NCBI GenBank assembly: GCA_963556495.2
Contig: OY747714.1
Location: forward strand, 48,742,541 to 48,806,540
Direction: 5' to 3'
DNA from: Valencia hispanica
Taxonomy: Eukaryota > Chordata > Actinopteri > Cyprinodontiformes > Valenciidae
DNA length: 64,000 bases
Positions 10,606 to 20,740 of this stretch are shown here, one piece after another; the first letter of the stretch is position 1; every line of letters starts with the position of its first letter. The notes beneath the pieces were generated by a model. It worked only from the letters and a program-made list of their open reading frames with translations, had not been told where the DNA came from and did no database searches. Position numbers and translations under genes: made by a program.

Positions 10606-11051
10606 TGTTATGGCAAATTAAAGTATCTCAGAGTTTCCATAATAAAGAAGACTTGAGTCCCAAAAGGCGTTCAAGTATTTAATTCAAACATTTCTGGCAA
10701 GAACACGGAGGGGACAGAGTTACTCGTGCATCACCCTAACCAACCTTTCTAACTAACCGCTTAAATAGTATTCAGCAATCATTGTTGATCTCTGTAGACG
10801 TCTTCTCCAACGTTCACGCCCCGCCTCCGGAGAACTGCTTCACCCGAGTCTTATACCAACGCATAAAGCAGCTCATCCGAAGGCCAGACTGTTATCTTAC
10901 TGCCCCGGCATCTGTCTCTCTGGTGACCTGACACGTATATCCATCTCATAACATTAAGCAGGAACAATAAGCTTGTCATTTTACCTTAGATGCATTCACT
11001 AAACAGAGAATATACACTTAATTCCTAATTGCATAACAATTTTCCACCACA
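10606..11051 (-). repeat. Solo retroviral LTR inserted in the L2 (left arm)
   Basis: Read on the - strand it begins TGTGGTGGAAAA and ends TTTGCCATAACA (446 bp). It is flanked by a perfect 4-bp target duplication gaac (10602-10605 and 11052-11055), which interrupts an L2 frame that is continuous in related copies. A 4-bp duplication and the TGTGG...AACA ends match the resident ERV LTR class. An ATTAAA signal is present. Confidence 0.85.
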
Positions 11052-11535
11052 GAACGATCAAGAGTCAGCACACAGCTTCAATTAATACAGCTAGAGACGA
11101 CTAATCAGGCACAAAATCTAGGTGTAGTAATGGACTCAGACCTGAACCTCCAGGGTCCCATAAAGTCAATAACAAGGTCAGCGTTCTATCACCTGAAGAA
11201 CATTTCTAGGATTACTAAACATCCCTAGAATTAGAACCAAACATGGAGAAGCAGCTTTCAGTTTCTGTGCTCCTCTAATCTGGAACTAACTTCCAGAAAA
11301 CTTCAAAGCTGCTAAAACACAGTTCTTGTAAATCAAAGCTAAAAACTAATCTGTTTAGAGCTGCATTTGAGTAAGTGATTAAAAATAGCTGGAATGCCAT
11401 GTTTAAATGTTTCACGTTTTGTGTCTCTAATATTGTATTTATGCTTTTTCTGTTGTTCTTCCATAATCACTCAAACCACCTTGAATTGCCTTTGCTGTTG
11501 AAAGTGTGCTATACAAATAAAGTTGCCTTGCCTCT
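11052..11535 (+). mobile_element. L2-type LINE fragment, 3' piece and tail (left arm)
   Basis: Continues the L2 interrupted at 10605. It has an internal deletion, then the C-terminal coding part and the 3' tail (accaccttgaattgccttt, then acaaataaagttgccttgcc) found in the other L2 copies of this window. Confidence 0.8.
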
Positions 11536-12365
11536 CTTGTTATGTAAATCTATTAGTCAACGCTCTTGGCTTGCTTAAAATTATTTATTTTGCTGTAGAG
11601 GCCAGGGGAGGAACTTGGGGGAAATATAAATTCAAGGAGAATACCTACTTTATATCAAAGAACAGCGCAAGTCAAATGTAAGCATTATTTAAGCTACTTT
11701 AAAAATGTTAATCTACGTATCCCAGCTATAATACAAACAAATACTGATCAATCTTTCTAGCCTAGAGGAAGCTAGGCTAGAAAGAGTATTGAAAATGCTT
11801 TTCTTATATTTTTGTACTACAGTACAAAAGGACAAAAGGAAATCAGCTAAAACTGGATTCAGCAGGCTGAAACTTCTAGAAGGTGATTTAAAAAAATGAA
11901 ACAAAATTCTGATTGATGCATCTTTAAGTCTCAGAGGATTTTCACCAGTTTAGCTTTAGAGCTGGACAGCTTGTTCAGTTTTAATTGACATTTGTATTAC
12001 CATTTTACTGTTAGAAATATTAATATCTCGTCTTCACTTCTGAACATAGCATAGATTTACCAACAAACTGAAAGTTTAATGGGGTTTCCAGGTAAACGTA
12101 TAATGACACAGTAAATGCTCAAAAATAGTGGTTTTTGAAGATTGCTATGAAACTTGATTGCTTTCATTCCAATTAAATTTTTGGGTCTGGTTTTTGGCTA
12201 ACTACTTTACCATGGTAACTCCAATCGCCAATAAAAATAATAACCTGGATCTCAAGATCGAGCCGAATGTTCTGATATATATATATATAGTGAGGCTTCA
12301 TGCTACGGTTCAACCAGCATTAACGCTAACGGAAAAAAATAAATAAATAAATAAACTATAAATAG
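11536..12365. other. Non-coding intron sequence, no gene seen (left arm)
   Basis: AT-rich. Holds an inverted pair around tctagcctag and gctaggctag near 11755-11783 and a short (TA)n near 12277. Mirror: 50206-51032. Confidence 0.4.
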
Positions 12366-12640
12366 CTTAACTCTTGGCCAGGTCCTGAAAGTTTTTCAGG
12401 TGTTTCAGGACTGGGCCAAGTGTCCTCTTTTTTTGGATATCAAAATATGGTCACCCTCCAACAGTGTCCCTCAATAGGTGGCGCCCGGGCCAGCTCCGGC
12501 CCGCAGGCCACCTATTTCTATTTTACCATCTACACGTTTTCATACCGAAAAGTGTAAAATTAGCCCAACCAATCCAGAGTTCAGGTAATTTTAACCCTCG
12601 ATCAGAGACCTGTAGTTGCCATTTCTCTGGTCATCGGACG
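12366..12640. repeat. GGTGACC-family terminal repeat copy 1 (left arm)
   Basis: Contains cttggcc and gggccaag arms around tttcagg, then gtgtcctc, then caaaatatggtcaccctc and a GC-rich tail. The same order is found at 15032-15235 and at one end of the element at 21265-22251, so this is a diverged member of one DNA-transposon family. Confidence 0.55.
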
Positions 12641-12805
12641 CCGGCCGCGCAATAACATACGTCATTTAATATTTTAATATATTTAAATGACGACAACAAA
12701 AAAGGGTTAAATATTTAATGTCATTTTTATTGACACGCACATATTTAATTGACAAAACAGAGTCTGATGACTTAACAGACATTGCTACGCTGACTGCTTC
12801 ACAGA

Positions 12806-12979
12806 CTACCTACAAATCTTGCATCCTTTGTTTGGACATTTAATTTTTCGCGGCTTTTTGAAAAAATACTCCAATGCCCTATCATAAGGGAAGGCCTCAG
12901 GACAGGGTCCATTGATTGAGATCCTCAAACAAGCAGCCAGGTGTTCTCCTTTCAACTGATTTCTGAGGTCTGTTTTCAC
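12806..12979 (-). pseudogene. hAT-transposase C-terminal-like exon (left arm)
   Basis: On the - strand an acceptor (tgtccttag) is followed by 57 open codons and a stop. The peptide contains KTDLRNQLKGEHLAACLRI and NGPCPEAFPYDRAL, which resembles the C-terminal dimerisation region of hAT transposases. It lies in the ZNF intron and on the same strand, so it could in principle serve as an alternative last exon. More likely it is a leftover transposon exon. Confidence 0.5.
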
Positions 12980-12999
12980 CTAAGGACAGAGCAAAAAAA

Positions 13000-13738
13000 A
13001 TAATTTACCACAAAATGCACTAAAATAAATAAAATGAATAATTATTTGCTGTGCTTGTCAAATTGAAGTTCTTGCCCTGTTCATTGTTGAAAAATCAATA
13101 TTCATCTGTATTGAAGGAGCAAACAGTCGGCGTTATGATTAAATACTTAAACATTAACGTTATGTAGTAAGGGCAGTCGATATTAACAGCTTGCAGCGTG
13201 TTAACATGATGTATAACTTACATGCTGTAACTGTTATTCTCATGTAAACATAGCTAATTATTAGCTAGGCTCCTTAATGCTTGCTAATGCGTTTCCATTA
13301 CCCTTCAAATCGCGCAAATTGAAAATTACGCTCGATGGAACCATGTAAATTTCGCAAAAAAGACTCCCATTTATTGCAAAAAAGGTTTTACGCTCACGTG
13401 AGGTGAAACTATTTTGCAAAATTGCAATGGAAACAGTTTTTGCTCATTTACAGTCAACTGACTTGTAAAGCGCGTTTACAATTTGAGCGCGGTGTGTTTG
13501 AACTGATTACAAGACTTCTTTAATTCATAAAAGACAAAATAATTAGAGGAATAACGTTACTGGATTCTAAACCTTAAAGAAATGCCACAATCAAGACCTC
13601 GGAGCAGAAATGAGCAAGAAAATACCTCATATGTGCCGCTCACAGTATAAGGGTCTTTCCTTGTCATTAATTAACACGCTTAGGCCTAACTTACGTCTCT
13701 TTACATTAATATTAATAATGTCTAGTGCGGTGGCTGTG

Positions 13739-13776
<38 letters not shown>

Positions 13777-14272
13777 ACCTACATGCGTCCGTTGCCATGA
13801 TTTTTGGAACGACTGATCGCGAGATGGAAAAAATTAAGTTTTAGTCGCATAACATGGGCCTAACATCAAAATGTTGCGAGAATCTCATTCTGTAATGGAA
13901 ACGCGACAACTACATAGACTAACTTCTCAGAGTTATGTTGTGCAAAAGTGTTTATTACTAACCATTCAACTCCGGATTGATTCTGGAATCTTCGAGCAAC
14001 GGAAACAAGCCGTCCTCCAGCGCATGCTTCTTCTTCTTTGGACGCTCGTGCTTTGATTCAGATCGTGCTCAAAGAGGAGGAGCTATTCGCTGCTCCTCCT
14101 CCGTTTGTCAGTTTGTGAGAGAGGGAGAGAAGGGAGCAAGCTGCGCGCAGATCTACAATAAAATACAACTTTACCCAAATTAAATAGTAAAAAAACTGAA
14201 AATCAATCCGTGGCGGCCGCGTCGATACTGTGGCGGGCCGCCACAAATTAATGAACATATGGGAAACCCTGC
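13000..14272. repeat. Non-coding DNA-transposon debris with microsatellite (left arm)
   Basis: No gene. Several inverted words (taatggaaac and gtttccatta) suggest an imperfect palindromic DNA element. A (TA)n run sits at 13744-13769. The stretch ends at a hAT-like terminus (gggaaaccctg at about 14262-14272). Mirror: about 48294-49570. Confidence 0.4.
13744..13769. repeat. (TA)n microsatellite (left arm)
   Basis: Uninterrupted TA repeat. The mirror copy at about 48796-48825 differs slightly in length. Confidence 0.85.
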
Positions 14273-15031
14273 TAACGCATGCTATACGCGCAGTGTTTAA
14301 TGGTACAGACTATTATCTTCCTATTACTCGTACTGTTTAAGGTTGAAAAAATTATTAATTTATAAATTAAAATAGGTATTCATTTAATATACCTTTATCA
14401 GTTACTGGAGGCCACTGTATATCATCATCAATCCAGTTATTCATCATACTGTAAATGTACAGGCTCAGTTTGCAATGACAGCACAATGAATGAGCGTGGA
14501 CACTGGTCACAGCAGCAATGGCGGCGCCGCAAGATGGAAGCCTCCACAAATCGTTTGCTACTCTCCCCCTGTCCGTTGACAGTCAGTGGAGAGCTACTCG
14601 CTGGGGTGGGGGCGGGGCATGTTACCATGGTTTCAACAACCGCCCCTTACAAATGATGCAGCTCCGTTAAAGTAAAAAAAAAAAGTGTGGATCGTATTGT
14701 TTATCTCCGCAATATTTGAAGACATTTATTTTCCTTTCCTTGAACTGCTCACATGGGCGTCGCCCCTGGGCCTTTACCCATAATGCCCTTGGATAATCCA
14801 GCCTTGTGCCAACTGGATGGTTCTGATTCACTCATAGATTTAACAGACAACAGGCAGCGCTGCATGCGCGGCGTTACAAGTGGAAGAGTAATTATTTCAA
14901 TTATTAATGAATTTCCGGGGATTTCAAAGTCATTTCTGTACATTTCTGTAAAGTCTATTTGAAATTTTTTATTTAACTTTTCATTCTAATCGCAAGGATA
15001 ATGAAGCTTTAAATAAGTTAAAATCAAAACA
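14273..15031. other. Intron sequence with possible transposon exon (left arm)
   Basis: On the - strand a short frame near 14370-14628, ending in a MNNWIDDDIQWPPV segment followed by a gtatat donor-like site, could be an upstream exon of the hAT-like unit at 12806-12979. I cannot confirm it. Otherwise no gene. Confidence 0.3.
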
Positions 15032-15235
15032 CTTGGCCCAGTCCTGAAAGTGTTTCAGACCAAGTGTCCTCCTTTATTGGAAATCAAAATATGGTCACCC
15101 TCTAACAGTGTCCCTCATTAGGTGGATACCGGTTCAGTTCCCGGCCCGCTAACCACCCATTTCTGGCAGTGAAGCTGCGATTCTTTCACCATATACGGTT
15201 TCATACCGAGGTGGTATTACTGAGTGCGGTATTGT
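15032..15235. repeat. GGTGACC-family terminal repeat copy 2 (left arm)
   Basis: Same arrangement and orientation as 12366-12640 (cacttggcccagtcctgaaa, gtgtcctc, aaaatatggtcaccctc, aacagtgtccctca), diverged in the GC-rich tail. Confidence 0.55.
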
Positions 15236-15465
15236 ATATGCTCCATTTAAATAACGGAAAACTATGCGATGCCGGTGTGTCCGCTCCATAACAGAGCAAC
15301 GGTTCAGTCTTCTCTGTGCTATCAACACACTGACTGTCACTCGGATATTAACGTTTTTGAGCTGCTCGTTAACTGATTTTTTTCTCAGCAGTTATTCCGA
15401 TGGAAAATTTTATGTTCTAAATGCGCTACTAAAAGAAAAGCGGACAATGAAAACTGACAACTTAA

Positions 15466-16765
15466 CCCGTTGACGTTCCGTGGGCCCTGCCCATTTTCTA
15501 GTTTAAATCCACCGATTTTCTACTTCTAACTTCTATGAACCTATACATATTTTATATCATTGGAAAGCTTAGAGTCTTGTGATTCCAATTATGTCTGGCG
15601 TTTAAGGATACAATCATAACTGAAGACACAGTGAGCGCTTTTGCCAACACAAACGTTCTCCTGATGGAGGTATAAAAATATGGAACTCACCACTTTGTAG
15701 TCCAATAAACGTGACAAAACCAATCCATTTCGAACAAAAATGGTATTTTTACATCAATAAGGGTCCGATTAAAGCCCTCCAATAAAGTGATTAGTCCTGG
15801 ACAACAGCAAAACTGATAAAAATGTAAAACAAACAGTGAAAATGCGCTCCCGAAATGTCTAAGGCCATTTTTGTAGTCTTTACGGCTTTGTTTCCGATTC
15901 ACATCCGCCTATAAAGGTCACTGAGCATGCCCAGAAGAAGAAGAAGAAAAAAAAAATATATAATTCAGCCGGTGTTTTCCTTACGTAGTGTAGATCTCCA
16001 ACCAATGGCGCATGGATGGAAAGTCACTTTATGGTAAGTAACTCGAACCAATTGCGGTCCAGAACTCTGATGATTGACGCATCGAATAGCCAATGTAACG
16101 CTGTAAACGCATATATATAACATGACCGGGCGGACTTAGTCGCTACCATAGTATATGACGTGCGTAAAATATCTTATTCATGAAGAGATTACGCACAGTG
16201 CGTACCAGTAACATACTGTTTCAGCACTGTGTCCAAACAAAATACAACATTGAAGGAAGCCGTGGAGCTTTATATGGTAAGATGAAGTTATGATTCTGAT
16301 GATATTTTTAATTCAGTGAGGACTACGGCATTTACCCAGGAGATGGCGCATATGGCACACTTTTGACCACCTTTGACCTGTAGTTATAAAAATGTGTGCA
16401 GAATATTCATTTTTTCTTTTTTTGCTGTCAGATTTGGTGTGGATGAAGGTAATACTTCAGGCTTTAGACCCACAGTGTGTTTTAGGTCACCACCTCTTTT
16501 TAAAGCCATTTTTGCAGCATGTATTTATATAAAATAAATAATCGGACACAAATAAAATAATTTTTCAGTGTATTAAAATTCATATTGCTTGGTAACAATC
16601 ACACTCAGAGATATTAACACAGTTCTGGGATAAATTTTAGAGTGTTTGCTTTCCAAAGAGACCCCAGCCATGTCTCTACTCAAAATGGTTCAAGAACAGC
16701 TTTAAGTTAATTTTGGGTATGCGTTTAAAACAAATGTAGGGCGGAAATTGCAGGAATGTTAAGGG
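15466..16765. mobile_element. piggyBac-like non-autonomous element (left arm)
   Basis: Flanked by TTAA on both sides (15462-15465 and 16766-16769). The ends are CCCGTTGACGTTCC and the inverse of CCCTTAACATTCCT, an imperfect inverted repeat with the CCC start usual for piggyBac-like elements. 1300 bp; no transposase frame recognised. Confidence 0.6.
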
Positions 16766-16978
16766 TTAAAGACGAATGGACAGAACACTTTCTATTTATT
16801 CTCCCTCCATCCAGCACCAGACCCATATGTTTGATTCCCAAAGAGACCATTACAATGATAAATTTAAAAGCCCTAAGCCCCCCGACAAACACAGTGAAGA
16901 TAACTCATGATCTTAGTTGAGGAGACTCCAGGACAACACCCTCACACCACAGGTGAACTACAGCTGGAGGAGCAACAC

Positions 16979-18105
16979 TAGGGTAGGGCATCGAGAATCA
17001 AGCATCGATTGGAACCGGGACTCATATGTCGATTCTCCCGGAATCGTTCAATTTTTAAAATTACGATTCCTAGTTTCGATTCCCAGTCCACCGACCCGTA
17101 GAAGAACCCGCCGAATACCAACCACCGTCAGCCCAGCGCCGCCCTGCAGTCCAAATCCGGTCAGTAAAATACGTCTGATTAACGTCAACATTACGGCAGC
17201 AAAAAAGTTATACTTGAACCGTTGTTCAACTCAAGTGCAAATATCCAGCTAACGTTAGCTCATGTATTTGTTTTCATAGACAAACGGTCTGAGATTGCTA
17301 AGCTAACGTTAGCCAGGTAGCTGATAATACTCCGATGTGCTCCGCCTCCTCCGTTCACCATAGCAACAGAGGGAAACAAAACAACTAGATTTCATAATGT
17401 TCCTCCATCTAATATGAATGGGATTGTTGAAGTTGTTTCTTATTTTTTGGTCAATATTCTGCAGACAGACATGCAGGATGTTTGGAAATCGGTTTCCATG
17501 ACATTTCCAAAATTAAAGCTCTCCTGTAGAAATTTGACCACTGCGAATTTTTTTTTTTATATTTATCCCCAATTCCATAATTAACAGCCCTGTGAAAAAT
17601 TCATTGAAAGTAAAAAAATAATAGAATTAAAATCCATGTTCTATTCCAATGTTCAGTTCAAAAGTACTTAGCTGATCCCAGAAGTAAATCAAGTAAATTA
17701 AGGGAAATTAAGTAATTAAAGTAAAATTTAGAATATTTCATCAAGTACGACTACCTATGGGTGGGTAGGTAGATAGATAGAAATACTTCATTAATCCCAT
17801 ATGGGAAATTTCCTTGTTGCAGCAGCAGCACTCAAAAACACAAATGAAAACAAGACACACACATAACAAAAAAAGAAACTGTGCAAGTAAATAAATAAGC
17901 TTAATATACACACATGTAGGACCAACACACAATGATTAAGAAGAAATAGCAGTGTAGACAAGCAGTGTATTTTAAAGTAGGTCATTTAAAATATGCAGAC
18001 AAAAAAAAAAAAAAGACCCTGTACCTCCAAAGAATCGGAATCGTTTGGAACTGGAATCGAAACAAGGAATCGGAATCGTCCAAATTCAAAAGATGCCCAA
18101 CCCTA
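16979..18105. mobile_element. hAT-type non-autonomous element, 1127 bp (left arm)
   Basis: Ends TAGGGTAGGGCATC and GATGCCCAACCCTA form an inverted repeat. They are flanked by an 8-bp near-perfect target duplication (agcaacac at 16971-16978, ggcaacac at 18106-18113), as for hAT elements. Subterminal repeats of the word ggaatcg occur at both ends. No transposase frame is recognised; a LINE-like tail (about 17760-17830) sits inside. Confidence 0.82.
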
Positions 18106-18359
18106 GGCAACACACACTGAAGCAGCAGCAATCTGCCTCCCTATAGCGACCAAGTGCGCTCAACATTTAGCACTGCACCATACCTGGCACCCAGAGTGGA
18201 GAGGGTGAAAACACCATCTCATCACAAATGCAATGAATCGTGCTATGAAGCAACAGAATGTTGCCTCAAAGTTTCAGGGATTTTGGCGAAGCACAAGAAG
18301 CCTTTCTCTGATGCAGAAATAATAAAAGTGTTTAATTTGTGTATTCATTAGAATTCATT

Positions 18360-18575
18360 AGTAAATGGAAAATACAATGTATTCTTGTTTCTTTTTTGAC
18401 TGAAACAAACAAGTTTTGTTCAAGCAAATTTTATAAAAGGAGTGTTGATTAGATAGAAAATGTTTAAGTAGATTGGAATGTATGTATGATTGGATTGAAA
18501 GGACCTGAAATGTACCTTAAGATGACATGTTGTGAATTGGCGCTATATAAATAAACTGAATTGATTGACAAAATA
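18360..18575 (+). mobile_element. LINE 3' tail remnant (left arm)
   Basis: Ends in the word series cgctatataaataaactgaa, the same 3' end as the spacer L2 (31484-31496 and 34533-34572). Only the tail remains. Confidence 0.6.
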
Positions 18576-19103
18576 TATGGACCTTTGATTGGTGGAAAAT
18601 ATTTTTGCTGCCCTTTAAGAATTGTACTTGTGTCCCCCTGCTCTATATTATAGCCACAAGTTCAGCGTTAAAGACAGCTACTCCATCAGGGAGGCATCAG
18701 CCCTGATTTAGAGACATAGAAGGAACAATTATTCCAAATGCAACTTTTTGACACCCGGGATCCACAGATCTGTCAGCAGAAATTTTTAGAGAATCAGCCC
18801 AGTTAGCTAGCACGGTCTGTCTAAACGCCGATATAGAATCCCTTCTATCTTTTTCTTAAAGAGTCTCTTTCATAATCTGTTTTCTCGACTTTATTGGGGG
18901 GGTTTAAACGATGCGCGTTCCCGCGGAAGGAGAGACGCACGCAGACTAACGTGACACCACCACCACTTAATCTAGCAAACCGGAAGCCAACTTTAGCTTC
19001 GTTGGGTAATCTCCGTTAAAATATCTTCCCAAATGGTGGATTTAAACCCGTAATCTACATCCTGCGTCAACAGTAAACCGTCAGCATCGTTGGTGTTTCA
19101 TAC
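18576..19103. other. Intron start of the ZNF gene, no other feature (left arm)
   Basis: The 5' part of intron 1. No open frame or repeat that I recognise. Mirror: 43449-43976. Confidence 0.4.
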
Positions 19104-19269
19104 CTATCCGGTGTAAGACGATCTGGGGAGTCTTGGTGAAATCCAGCGGCCTGTTCTGATCATCCATCTCTTCCTCGGACTTGAAGATTTCTTTAGAATC
19201 TGTGAATGTTTCTTCAGCAGGAGTTAACTGCTCGTTGATCAACTCTCGTTTAAACTGGACTGAAGACAT
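19104..19269 (-). CDS. C2H2 zinc-finger protein, exon 1 (left-arm copy)
   Basis: Encodes 55 residues starting MSSVQFKRELINEQLTPAEE and ending PQIVLHRI, then splits a codon at a donor (atag|gtatga). The MSSVQ start and the HRI ending are the hallmark of the N-terminal exon of a large group of teleost ZNF genes. An in-frame ATG lies 5 codons upstream (19284), but the MSS start has a purine at -3 and fits the family. The segment is acidic and rich in Glu, with no KRAB box. It joins exon 2 at 9871 with correct phase. Identical in the right arm. Confidence 0.88.
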
Positions 19270-19500
19270 TCTTACTGCAAACACTCACTGATTTAGCCCA
19301 CAGATGATCAGACTCTCTAGATCGACTTCAAGCGGAAAAACAAGCTAACGCTGCTAGCATCACATGTTGCTGTTGCGGCTTCTTCTTCTTCTTCTTCTTC
19401 TTCTTGGTGTTTGAGGGTTGAAAAACAACGAATCAGGTCATTACCGCCACCTGCTGTTGTAGAGAGAGTACAGCAACGTCACTTAAACATAAGATCCTGT
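19270..19500 (-). promoter_or_regulatory. Probable promoter/5' UTR of left ZNF gene
   Basis: Directly upstream of exon 1 are a (CTT)n run (19380-19405, GAA on the sense strand) and a block reading cagcaggtggcggtaatg on the sense strand. No TATA box is obvious. The block is shared exactly with the right arm. A promoter role is inferred from position only. Confidence 0.4.
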
Positions 19501-20124
19501 CATACAAATGCAAATGTAAGATAATAAATCATTACCAATTTTATGTTTACTTTTTGAGTTATTTTCAAGTAAAATAATTATATCTAGTTTAACTTTAATT
19601 CTGCTTAGGTTTTCAATCCGTTGTCTTCTTTCTTCCTTATATTCTCACACTTTAATATTACACATCTCATCATCTCCACAGTACTCATGTTTTCTATTGC
19701 AATGTTTCCCTAAAATGATTTGTTGGTGTTTAGCCCAATGTGGCCAAATCTCAGACGTGAAATGATTGTCTCCTAGTATTCTCTCCTCCTTATTTCAACA
19801 GTTTCCCATTGAATTTTACAAACCCATCATCCATTTCTTTCTTTCTCACATTGGTTTTGCCATCTCCCGTTTTACTGAAACTGATAATTTATTCCACTAC
19901 TGTGTTTCAGTGACTTACTTTGTAGCATTTTCTGCCATTTCATTTCCCTTGACACCATAATACCCTTTTACTCGTACATAGTTCATCATCAGGCCCATCA
20001 TATTCACTCTCTATAGTGTTTGTTGACTTTCTATAAAGATCTCTGGTCTGCTTTTTGAATGGTCGCCTTGTAAACTTGCTAATGATTTAAGAAGAATTAA
20101 TTATATGAGCTATACCAACACTTA
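19501..20124. other. Upstream flank of ZNF gene, no gene seen (left arm)
   Basis: AT-rich sequence without a supported frame. Mirror: 42428-43051. Confidence 0.4.
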
Positions 20125-20740
20125 ATTTCCCTCTGGGATCAATAAAGTATTTTTGAATTGAATTGAATTAACTGGATGTTTAGTAGGCTAGAGTTGGAGG
20201 ACCTTAGTGGTGTGGGGGGTTGGTAAAGTGACAACAGGTCTTTAGCATACTTTGGTGCTAAGCCATTCAATTATTTCTAAACTAATAGGAGTATGTTCTT
20301 CAGGTAATAGAAGGCAGACCATTTTATTGCCTTTATGTGACCCTGGAGGTTCAGGTCTGAGCCCATCACTACGCCTAGATGTTGGGCCTGATCAGTAGTT
20401 TCTAGTTGTATTAACTGAAGCTGTGTGCTGACTCTTGAACGTCCCTCTTTAAGTCCAAAAATAATTACTTTAGTTTTGTTTCTAGTCAGCTGGAGAAAGT
20501 TATGGCACATCCATCCATTGATTTGCTCGATGCATTTACTTCGGGTTTGGATGGGTTCAAATTCACCTGGTGACATTGTAATGGAGAGCCGAGTGTCATC
20601 TGCATAGTTATGGAAACTAAGCATGCAGATATTAAATAGGAGGGGCACCAGGATGGATCCTTGGGGCACCCCACATGTGATTTCTGTTCGTTTTGATGAA
20701 AAATGTCCTATTGAAACAAAGAACACTTTGTTCTTTAGGT
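20125..20740 (-). mobile_element. L2-type LINE reverse-transcriptase fragment plus second LINE tail (left arm)
   Basis: On the - strand the frame 20777-20277 encodes CGVPQGSILVPLLF, YADDTRLSI and INGWMCHNFLQL, then a QHLGVVMGSDLNL region, all L2 reverse-transcriptase motifs with YADD preserved. The 5' side is cut by the hAT element at 20741. The 3' side breaks at aacatcc and meets a different LINE or SINE tail (tactttattgatccc). Confidence 0.82.

Larger units (their letters stand above)
9872..19103 (-). other. Intron 1 of the left-arm ZNF gene
   Basis: Bounded by a donor gtatga at 19103 and an acceptor ag at 9872. It is 9232 bp long and filled with L2 pieces, a solo LTR, hAT and piggyBac-like elements. 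The right-arm intron is 15 bp longer, and every large element is shared. Confidence 0.8.
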
